A DNA stretch of 43,246 bases from Ectocarpus siliculosus. Lineage: Eukaryota; Sar; Phaeophyceae; Ectocarpales; Ectocarpaceae. The stretch's first letter is position 1; every line of letters starts with the position of its first letter. Positions 8,897-20,800 of this stretch are shown here, piece by piece. Under the pieces are notes generated by a model. The model searched no databases. It had not been told where the DNA came from and was given only the letters and a program-made list of their open reading frames with translations. The DNA is taken from assembly GCA_000310025.1 (NCBI GenBank), contig FN649759.1, forward strand, positions 319,390-362,635. The letters run 5' to 3'. The translations under genes were made by a program, and so were the position numbers.

Positions 8897-11800
8897 CTGC
8901 AAACAGAGGATGAGCGACGATTTCCCGAAACAAACAACGACGAGAACGGGAGACGGGATAATCGGCACACGGTCAAAGAGGCAGGCAGCCTTGGGAAGAA
9001 AAAACGTGCTTTCGAAACCGAGGTTTAATATACACATGAACCGTCAACCCTGCGTGAAGCCCTGGCCAAGTTGCCGCACGGACACAGGGAAAACCCGGTG
9101 TTGTCCCTTAAAAGTCAGTTCGAACAGGTGTTGTATTCCCTGGTGTGTTTGGGGGGTTGACCGCGATGGGAGCCCCCTCGTTGATTCTGAAACATATACA
9201 AAGGGATGCCTTCATAACAAATCTCATTTAACTCCTGGCTGGACACCTGGAGAATGCTTACTTGACGAAGGCCACGAAGATCTCCGGCCGCTCTTGGAGG
9301 CAGCTCTCCGCCCTCTCCAATAGCTATCGGTCATGACAGTACGATCGAGTAGCAGAAAAGGATGAGGGCAACGGTCGTAGGCGTCACAACAAGGATAACG
9401 ACCGAGCCAAGACAACTAAGCGAAAGTGAATCAAACGGGATTGCAAATATCGCTGGTAAACGCGCTTTCAACATTCTGACCCTCAAGGTACCTCCGTCAC
9501 ATTTAACGTAGGTGCTCACCTGGTCGCGCGTCATCGGCTTGCGGGCGTGCGTAGTGATGAGCCCTCTCATATACCGAAGCTGATCCTGGAGGGCATAGGA
9601 CAGCAGGCACGGAAACACTCCGGTGTGTTTTCGCCTTTCATACATGGCAAAATACTTGGCATGAAAAGTGACTTCACTCGTTGATCAAGGTGGAAGCGCC
9701 AAGTGACGGCCGCATGATATGGAGTAGCCATATTTCCCACCTTGTCCATGAAGGCATGCGCCATTTCCAGTTGCCCCCAGCAAGGGGCCATGAAGCCGAA
9801 CTCGGCCTCTTCATCCATGGCCACCTCCGACGGCTCATCGTACGCAGGATAGCCACCATTTTTAACGATGCTACCAAGGTCCCCGCCACCGACTCTTGTC
9901 CTCACGCGCCTAGCCTGCACTGTGTTATGGAAGGCAGGACTGGATTGTGGTGCATGCCCTGGTGGCCTTGCCACGGCCGTCCCCGTCTGGTAGCCATAAG
10001 ATGCCGGAGCTGGTGATCAAAATCGGGCAGCAGACATGGTACAGTTTCAATGGAGGCGGAAAACTCGCCACGGCCGTTAACCGTACGCCTGCACGTGCCA
10101 CAACGATACATGGCACCACGAACGATGTGCTTCTTTCATAATCTGGCCACCACGTAGGCGGACACGTGATGAAACATGCGGTTCGGGCAAATATCACAGC
10201 AAATCAGCAGGTCCCGTGATGATGACACTTGCAGTGGGCTTTCTGCGGGCCGATACGGATTTGTGCTGTCCAGATCAGAAAGTACACGGTACTGATCAAG
10301 ACTTGCAAGCCGTGACGAGGGCGGTCATTTTCTCGGATCACGCGCGTGTATACAGTGCACTTCTAGCGCCAACACCCATCAGAGACCACGACTGGTACGA
10401 GCGAATGAGTCGAGGAAATCTGTGAACGTTGCATTGTCGATAACGGAATTCTGGTGCTGTTGATTCACTCGAGGTGCTATGCGTAAGTTGAGGCGGCAGG
10501 TGCTTCTTTCGGGAGCTGTTCTCCGCCGCCCACCGTCCTCCCAAACTGGCAATCATTCCAACGTACCTGTCACCCTGACTGAAGGCAGCACACTAGTTTG
10601 CTGAGAACGTGCCTCGGGGCCGTACTGCCTTGCACGTGCCGCTGTGGACCCAAGGGCAGCCATTAACTGTGACCCTTGAGCGTTACCAACCACACGTGTG
10701 GTGCCATGATACTTTCTCACCTGTCAATGTAGCAACGACGAGAAAAAAAACGGACGGCAGAAGCGGGATCGTCGAAACTATCATCACTGCGCGCCTCGCT
10801 CCACAGGAATGGAACGGACCAAGGTCGTGGTATTGGAACTTTACTCGGCGCAACAAGCACTTGACGTTACCAGGCAATGCAGGAAGTCGCTGGCCTGGCT
10901 CAACACATAAACTATGCAACTGACACTGACGAATGTGTAAAAAAGGGAAACATCGTCAGAAACACAAGGGGTGTCCAATATACCTCTAGCAACTCCACGT
11001 CAGCAGAGGTGTTCCCGGACGCTGCCCCCTGGTGCATGATTGCACGCTGGCGCTCGTATTCACGGCTAACATTGCTATTAGCGGGTGCTCGGTAGGCAGC
11101 AACAGCAGGTGCACGGCCACCAAGAGCAGTTTTGGCGACGTTAGAGAGATATCGTTTGAGGTCTTCTGGCCTCACTCCCCTGCTCTCTTCGGTGGTTCTC
11201 GTGGTCATCGAAGCAGATGACCCGGGCGCTACCTGTGCAATAGGGTGCGGCTTTTGTGGAGGGTTGGGCCTCACGATGCTTCTGTTGTGAATGGCAGGGC
11301 CACTCGTGTACGGACCGACCGTAGCGTGGCTGGTGGGCGGCTTGGGTTTGGCGGTGCTTGCTTGTTCCGGGAATGCCGAGGCGCCAGGGGGAAGGACTTC
11401 TTCGAGTTTCCGTGCCTCTGCCGCCTGCCCGTGAAAATGCAGGCAAAGGGTGCCAGGGTCGGCGCTTATTTGATTTACTCTTAGGTGTATGGTTGGTCTA
11501 CGCTTGCCGAGACGTGCTTACTACAAGATAGGTGCATCGGCGATAGTATCAGGAAGCCCACGTTCTTGTGCTGGCTAGGAGGAACCCGAACATGACATGC
11601 TCACCTCCTTGCCGTAGACGACGTCCGTCAGGGGTTTCGTGTGAGCAAGATACCGGTAGAAGAAAGAGAGCACCTGCACAGAGAGCGCCGTTGTTCGTCA
11701 TCGGATACTAAAACCGCCGATATTGATGTCCAGCGCCAACAAACCACAGCATACGATCCTCCCAGAACGGGAAACATTCATAAGGACAGAGAAAGCGGAG

Positions 11801-14800
11801 TCACCGGGTTGTGCCCCAACCATTGGTCGAGGGTTCGAAGGCTCCAATTCGCGTTTTTTGCATCGCACCTGGGTGGGAGTCTTGCCCGGAACCTGCTTGC
11901 TAACGTTCGCGAGGTCAATGAAGTCCTCTCGTTCAAGGTCCATTCCCTCTCGTGCCCAGCCGTGCGACCGCGGGTTTGGATCGAAATGCTCTTCGAGAGC
12001 CTGCTCCAGGGTTCTCACCTAATCACGCAAACGTATCGAATGATCAAGGTACCACCCGGATGTGCGAGGAGTCCGTTAACCCAAACTGGGTGCTGTAGGG
12101 TGAATCTTTTGAACACGTCAGGCCTTGTGGTTCTTCGAAATTCCCCTGCTCCATCGGTTCATTCAGGGCGTGTCTTAACGTCCCTTTGCTGGACAGGGAA
12201 CAGGGAACAGAGAACTCGGAATTCCCTGTTCCCTGTTCCGTGTGGTTGTGTCCTAACGTACAACACATTTCCAGGAACACGGAACGTTTCAGCGCGCGCT
12301 TGCGGCCCGCAGGTACTCCAAGGCAACAAATACAACCATTGGACGCACAAAGACGAGTGCGGGGTAGAGGAGGGAGGAGGTGGTGTAGGTTTTGAAGGAA
12401 CCTGTTGACGAGCACACATCAAACACATGTGCTACGTATCGGCTAGAAAAGGCGGTGCTCGCCATGCAATCCGCACCCTCGACAGCAGTGCCCTGGAAGG
12501 CATGCTTTGTTGAGTTGTGGTCCTGCCGTCTCTTTGACACTTTATGTTCCCCCATACAACGGCTTCACGCGCCTCCGCCGCCGTTTTTTCGCATGCGAGA
12601 CACCTGACAATGGTGGCAACGCCTATACGACTTGAACCGGTAGCATGTAGCACCTGTGGCAGCCGCATGCCCGAGAGTGATCACACACATCCCACCACGT
12701 CCTGAATCGCCACCGAAGAGCCCGTGTTCCACGTTCCCTACGGTCTGTTGGCTAATTTTAACTCCCTCGGGAGTTAAAATTATGGTGCGGCGTAACTACC
12801 TCAAACAGGGAACGTGTGTGGCGTTTCTTGTTTCCAAGAAAGTTATTTTGTGTGGCTGACCAATCAGGCAATAATTCCGAGTTCCCTGTTCCCATTTTCC
12901 ATGTCCAGAAAATGGACGTTAGTACACGCCCGCAGGCAGATGTGGGGGAAATCTTGCAGACAATTGTAACCGACGCGCAGCGCACCTGTGACAGCTTCCA
13001 CGGATCTACGCTCTCCATGGATGCCTGATCGAAGACATTCAGGGCGGGCTTGAAGTCGTCGAGGGTGCATCTAGCCTTGACCAAGGCAGCCAGAGCCTGT
13101 TCTTCGCTCTGCCGAGGCAGAAAAAGGTGAAAACAAAAACGTACCCAGGTTAACAACACTATTGATGCCAAACTCTGAACTGGAGCGCTGCCGTACATCG
13201 ACATTATAACTACAATTTCGCCTGAGCCCTGAGACGCGAGAGTCCAACCATTCTTGCACTCTAAAAGCAAGATGGTTCATTTCGGTGCATCAGTCTGGGT
13301 TCGCGTTTAGGCCTATTTTTTCGCTGGTCTTCGCCCACTAGAGCGGGCCAGTCTCTCGATTACAACGCCCCTGTCCAAGCTCGAACCTCCAAGCGCGAGT
13401 AGAGTTACATCGCTGCGAACGCATGCAACCATTTACCAACCATTATTTTAGTCATTGACGTGGACATTGTGGTCGGTAAATCCGTCTAAAACGGTGTACA
13501 CACATGTTTTTCGGTCGTCTTCGCCTACCTGACCGTGCTAATCTTACGATCACAACGCCCCTGCTGCGACTCGAGACTCCAAGGGCGGGACGAGGTACAG
13601 CACCGTGAAAAGCGCTTAAATCTTAAAAAATCTCCTTCTCCAGGGCGAATCTACGCACGGAAAAAATCGCGCAGCTGGTTGGACAAGGATTTGTGGGAGT
13701 ACAACAACAGCTGGTCAGTGTGATCCGCGCGCCAGGCATACGCAAACTACGTACATTGATTGTGGTACGCCATATACACATGCACATCACAGTTTTTTGC
13801 AAAGTCTACCGTCGGATACCCCACCAGACCAAAACTAACTGGAGGCTGCCCTGAACACTTAACCATATAGCTAGCATTTTGAGACATAGGTATGCAGACC
13901 ACAGTTTTTTTTTAAAAAGCTCGATCGACAAGAATGAATGGTGTTGACGTCGCCATTCCAAGTAGAGACAAGAGATACTTCATACCAATACGAACTAAAA
14001 CATTTAGTCTACAAACACACAGAGACTACCCGTTCGAGATATAAGCGCAGTCAGTCGAAGGGGATAAACTGTCAATCGAGCAAATGTTCCGCAAATGGTT
14101 GTTGAATTGAATGAAGTTTACCGTTCGAATTTTCTGTCATGTCGCAACACTTAATATTGTAGTTGGAACGTCTTTTTCAACTTCGTGCCCTTGGTATGCT
14201 GTGCACAGTCTTCACACACACCAATCTTTCCTTTCAGCTCTGAAGGCGAGGGCGCCTGGCGCTCGAGACTGGAGACCTTGAAAGCAATTTTCTTTCATCA
14301 GACTGGTATGGCATCAAATCATCACGTGAAACGCAAAACGACCAGAGACACGTCGCCGTACCTGTACTCTCTGGATGGCAGGTATCGGGACTTTCGTTTG
14401 GGCCATTTCTGAGCACGCAACTCGAATCACTCCAGCAGAGTGGCGACCGACCGTTATCGCCCACACGGCGTAGCTGCTGGCCACACTGGTCGTGCCCGCC
14501 TCAACGTCTCCGGTTTTTTCGCTGCCGCCATCGCCGAGGCGCACATGAACAGCCACGCCGGGGGAGGCTTGCTTGGCCTTAACCACGTCCTTCGCCGCGT
14601 GTAGATACGTCGACAACATGTGACGGGATTGCGGATCCCACTTGCGGATACTCCGCCAAACCTTGTGCAAGAAAGCGAGTGAGTCGAGAACATGGACAGA
14701 TACAAGGGTCGCCTTGAGAAAACAAACGCAGAGGTCGCTGCACAAGACATTGAGCGTGGTGTTCGTAGAAGGGGATCTCTGGACATACCTTGCGATTGGG

Positions 14801-17800
14801 GTGTGCTTTTATGCCCCCGCAGCAGAGAGCTCGCAGAGGGCGTGCAGGGAAGGAACACATGGGATTGCGTTCTCCCCCACATTGATAGAAGGACATCGCC
14901 GCATGAACGACAAGGGCAATCGTACGTTGTCTTGCATGTATCTTTGATTCGGCAATATGATCGCAGGTCAAGAGGCTTGACGCCAAATCATGGAAAATAC
15001 GTCAAAACGCCACTTACCCCAATCTCCTGAACTGCGGATTTCAGAAGTAGCTGATGCCACTAGCTACTGCTGAAGACCCTCCGCTCAGGGGTTTATGGTG
15101 CGTGGCGGTGAGCACGGCTGTGACAAATAAATAGGAATGTGTGGGAACCAACACAAATAGAAATGTGACAAGTACTTTCACAAAGAAGACGTCAAGTCCA
15201 GCCACATCAAACTGGTGTTCAAAAACATCGGTTGCCAGCATGTTCTCACCATCTTGGCACCTGTCCCAGCAGCGGGATGTCCGGCCTCTTTCTTCCTCTC
15301 TTCTGCCGACAATAGGTCTGGGATGTCGGCTTGGTAGTCGTCACCGACTAGAATTTGCTGGGGAGCGCAGTCCGAATTCTCCGCACCGTCCACGGCAGCC
15401 TTGGCGGAGCGTCCACTTGTTCTCGTTCCCGCGATCGACCGTCGGTATTTCGATTCCGTTGCTCCCCCTGCATCCCGTGTGGTTTCCGCCGAACAGCGCG
15501 ATACGGACGGAGGTGGCGAGGAAGGTGTTGCTCCCATACTTCCAGCTCGTGCTTGAACCGAGCCGCCCGCCATCGGAGGGGTAGCCGATGAGGAGGAAGC
15601 GAGGTGCTCTGCAGAACGCGTTGAACTGAGTGCTGGCGTTCCTTCAACGGGGGGCATGGCTAGACGCCGCGCTCGTTTTGGTAGAGGCGCTTGTTGCTCC
15701 ACATCCCTATGAGGCACCAGTGAGGTCTCGCGCATGGGTGGGGTTACAGCAGGTACTGCAAGTGGAGGTGAAGAAGGACTCGTCTGAATCTTGTCGTCAC
15801 AGGACGGATCGACACCCTGGTCAAACTCTCGGCTGAGCGATTTCTTGCGTCGGCTCGACTTCCTCACCGGCAATTCCAGCGCGTTGTGGTTCCGCGTGTC
15901 GGTGGAGTTACTGGTGTCGCTCGCGTAGTCGCTGCCTTGGTCGTCGTTTTCCCACTCCGGGTCATCGGACTTAGGTTCCTCCCCTTCTGAGGACTCTCCC
16001 TCGCTGGGTTCTCTGACTGATACGGTGTCGCCCACAGATGCGGCAGCTGCGATGCTGCCACGTCTGTCGGCACTACCCTTGACAGCAGCAGGCCCTTTCG
16101 CTCTTCGCTTCGGCAACAGCCAACCGCTGCTCTGCATCGCACGCTGGCCGCTGTCGGCGGCAGCGACTTCCTCGGCGCGACGTGACCCGCGCGCAACCGT
16201 TTCCAGGAGCCGAGTTCTCGCGCGCTTGGCAATGGCCTCCTTACGCTCTACAGGAGTGAATTCACCCGAACTAGCATCGAATGAATGGATGAGCCGTGGC
16301 CCAACGTCATATTTCCACCTAGCTGACGAATCGTCTTGTGCGCCCACGCGGAGGGTGATTGGCTTAACGATCAGTACAACGTCAAGATCCTCCCTTTTGT
16401 TTGTGAGGAGCACTTCGTCGCAGTCTGCTTTCTGGCCTCGCTTGGACAACGGAGGACTTCGGTTGGAGGCGGCAGCCGCCTTCGCGTCGCTCATACTGCC
16501 ATTTGTTCCCTTTCCTTCAGACGCACGGCGAGCCTCAACGAGCCCAGCAACGGCGTCGTCGGGAAGGTCCGATGTGTACACCAGGTACCGTGCGCGAAAC
16601 TTGAACAAGCCGGTGAAGGTGTCTTCCCACATCGACAGAACCTGCGTGGTCGATCGCCGAGAGAACCGTACCCGGTTGGCGAAAAACAATAGAACACGTT
16701 GAAGTTCGTGTTGCGCGCGACTTCATTAATTTGTAGGATGATCTCGGTGCACGAGAACCTGCGTGACAAGAGGTGTAAAAGTTCTCCCAGACAAGGTTCC
16801 CTGTTTTCGTTCAACGCTGCCGTTTTTTCGTGATTATTAAAGAAACGCAACGCCAGAAACAAAGCAACTGGATTCATAAGTTATGGCTATCTTGATGTAG
16901 AGTGATATCGTTGTTATCTATCCGTGTTTCTACTACCTTTCCGCTAGCAACACACAGTGACCGCAAGCCTTGCGGGCCGCAGGCTCAACAAGGCAGTTTG
17001 GCGGCCATCTCGTGTATCGGACCGCATAGTGTTCTGTGGGGGTTAGAATGTAGAAGAGTGAAGTTGGTGGGAAATGTAGGATGCTCGGGTGTTGAAGCGT
17101 CGACGTCGAAATTGATCGCAATCTTGGAGAGTTCTGAGAAGTTGTGCGGAGATAAACTTCGTCGGCTCACTACCTATCTGGTGTAGGCCTACAGGCAGGG
17201 CGCTTTGGATGTCTCGTACAAATATTTTTGCAATAGGTTTCACAGCAGCTAGCCGGCTAGCTGGAGAATGACGTCAATGGGGTTTATTTGATTCGGGGAA
17301 AGTTTTTTCTCCCAGTTTCCATCTCGTTCCCGGTGGACGCATGGCTGTGGGCGTGTTGAAGTCAAGTACAAGAAACCGTTGGCGGCTGCATGGAGATGCA
17401 GTTCAGCGTATGGTAGTCGTTACGTACATATTCAACTTTCGTTGCAGGCCACGTATCATAATTCACATTCCGTGTTCCGTGTTCCCTACAAGTCACCAAG
17501 ATGTTGCCCTTGCATTGCTTGAGACAGCTGCCGGTTTGATTTGTCACGTACTTCGTACCCCTGAAGTACGATAATTGCGCTAAACCCCGCCCCTTTGTCG
17601 TGTAGTCGGTTTCAATCATTTGTTATACATTCAACTGCACCTATCTGGGTAATAATATCTTATTGCCACGGATTGCGTCCGCGTCGGTTGGGCCACCAGT
17701 GCGGACGCTAGAACATACTGCGGATGTCGGCACGGTTCTAAATATGAAGACAATATTATCCTTTTTAGTGGGTGAGTGACCGCTGTCTTTCCTCACTTTT

Positions 17801-20800
17801 GAAAATATCGCTAATTTCCTCTCCTTACCTGTACTTATTTATACTTATAACCAGGTTTTAGAGGCGCTTAGCGTTCGGTTATTATCTGGATTGGGCATTT
17901 ACTCCCTTTCGCAAACGCTATTCCGAAACTGCTACGCTGGTGTGCCCTGAGAGACCTGCAGCGGCATGATACTGTTACATGTACAATCGACGTGATAAAT
18001 CCGAAGAGTGTTTTCGGTTCATGAGCTTAGATTTCGATACGATGTGCATATGTATCTACAGCATCTGTGATTAGTCATAGGTAGGAATGAACGGCGTCGT
18101 CCGTCATTCATTAGAAAAAAGTACAGGGAATAATCTGCTGGATTACTTTGTCTGCCACAAGTATTGTTTCTAGAAAATCCACCCACTATACCAAATGCAG
18201 GTCTGGGGTGCAGCCACCGACTGCGCGATACACAAAGCCTCTCCCTGCTGTGCAGAAGGCATAGCCCTCTACGCATGTGTCACTGCAGGCCACGGCTGAA
18301 TTTCTACACGCGAAACACAGCTTCTCTGTGCGTGCTACATACTAGTCATCGTGTACACAAATAAAAATATCGTCATTTGGGCTGCAGCCAACACTGACTA
18401 CTGTAGGCGTTCAGATGGAATGCATTGGAGTCTTACAGCAGTACTGCACAACTCAAAGAAGGGTAGAGTAGTGCATCATGAAGTCTGACGCCCATAGCCT
18501 AGAAACACGCACGTACTGTAGGCCTTAATGCGGAGTCTCCAAATCAGGGTGCACGTTGTTGTGTCGTTGCGAACAGAGGACACAAACAACACGCAAGACA
18601 GCGCAAAGAGAGAATCGATTCCACTCCGTCAACAATGCACGCATTGTCCCACGACGAAAACCTGCTCAATTGCTGCAGTGAATATATATATACAGTAGAG
18701 GTCTCTGTTTAGTGCCGGAGTGTGCGCAGAAATTTCACCGGCACTACATACACCGGGCACCGGCACTATTGTTCAGAGTGCCTGAACAGTGCCAAGGCGG
18801 CACTATTCAGGGTCTGAAAATTCCTCAATACTGCTGGTCTGGCATAAGTATTGAGGAGAACTGTGTGATTTCAGAGTGCAGCGCGTACGCTTGAAGGGGC
18901 GGACGAGTACCACATTAACGTTAATGGTGAGATCATGGCATGGGCGGCGCGGGCAGACTGTGCCACGATAGGAATGATTCCTGTCCTGTCGAACACACAG
19001 TGTTTGCTGTTGAAGAAAGTTAACTGGGCGGGACAAACACGTACGTCATAGCCTGAAATGTCGCATAAACCCTTCACATTGCTATGGCAAAGGATATGCG
19101 AAGTACACCTCACAGCTGTTGCATTGGCCTTACAAGGATCAAACCATGCCGGGCAAGCTCAATTACTCGACAGCGAAAGGAAGATGCTCGCGCAGGCACC
19201 CGATGCATCTTTGGCGGAAACGATGCTTGTTTGTCAAGCTCAAATGCATGCACTCGTACAAAACGAAAGCAAGCCAAAACTCACTTCTCCTCGCGCTCCT
19301 TCGATGTAGTGAGAGAAGGGGGGAAATGTGTGTGTTCGTGTGTGTTATTTTTAGCATCGACCGCGCTAACCGGCTGACCAATGTTTGCGTGTGTGGTGTG
19401 TGTTTTTATTGTCACCGATCGCCCTAACCGGCTGACCGCTGCAATGACGTGGTGGTCAGTCTCAGAGTGGAAAGAGGGAATTATTAATGCTACCAAAGCC
19501 CATAATCTCGAAACACATGGTGTGTGTATTGTTATTAGCATCGACCGCGTATGTGCGCGTTGATTATTGTTATGTGTGTTTTCATAACATTGACCGCACT
19601 AAACGGCTGACCAACGAAAATACTTTACAGTCAGAGTTACGGTTGACAAAACAAAATTCTTCTGAAGGCCATGATCCGGGGGGCCGTGAGGAGGGGGTAA
19701 GCTACTCCCCGCAATAGCGACAGAAACGGTAGCAACAGAGAATGCGGCACGTGTTTACCAAGGCTGCCACTTTGAAAGCGCGTTCCTTTCGGAGAGCTTT
19801 CACCGTCCTCTTTTTTGTATATACCATCACTCTCTCAAAATGTGTGGCCGTGAATATTTGCATTCTAACCGGCTGAACAATGAAAATGCACACGTCAATC
19901 TCAGTCGGAGCAGAAAATACTTCTCAAGGCCATGTTTTGGGACTCCATGAGGTGTGTGGGTGCGTGAATCGGCACTATCACGGGGTACAGAAGTGCCCTA
20001 ACCGACTACTATAATGAACATCCCTCAATAGTGCGGTCTGGCACTGATCAGGGCGCTGTGCGCCGAGACATTACGGACACTACATGTATACCGGCTACCG
20101 GCAATATTCAACCGGCACTAATCAGGGACCTCTAGTGTAACCCCGTCCTTCCTCGTTTTTTCGGCACCTTGCTGTCGTCACACGATTCAAGGGGACATCA
20201 CCAAACCTTGCATCCCAAACATCACAGTGATGACAGCAAGTCGCACAAGATGCAATACACCAAAAAACGTATTGAATATTCTTCGATGTCATTACTTTTT
20301 CAGTTGATTTGCTTGTGGTCTGTAGGACATTGTTGTAGGGCAAAAACCTGCATTGGGTTTAGATTAATTGATGTCGTAATTGCTGGAGTTTTAGGACAGG
20401 CAGACAGAGATGGATACCCCCAAATGTTCACCACGTATCCTTTTCAAGTCCCTCGCGTCCATCGCACGTTACGCTCCTCGTCGCCTTGCCCCGGCCCTCC
20501 TCTATCACCTCTCTGTATCTTGCCCATGCACTCCTACAAGTACCCTATTTTTACTGCCTTCCTTGAGATTCGGACCCCGGGCAAGGACTTTCAAAATGCC
20601 CGACAGCAATCTACAGTACTGCTGAATGTAGTTCTCGCAAAAAATCATGAACCCTACGAACACCATACCGGCTTGTTGTCTCTGAAATAGAATTCCAAGA
20701 GTTTGTATTCAACGTATAAATGCGATTGCGTGCCAGGTACAGTAGTCACAACACTGTACAGGCTGTAGGATAGAACTACAGTGCTACATAATGCCCAGGA

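Noticed and set aside
16491-16877. 128-codon minus-strand frame starting MNPVALFLALRFF as an upstream exon of the BAH gene
   Set aside because: It is in a different frame from the BAH exon, no intron of plausible length joins them, and the 22281-22505 exon completes the BAH domain better.
20169-20690. 173-codon plus-strand frame
   Set aside because: No domain, no splice signals and irregular composition; it lies in the large first intron of the minus-strand gene.
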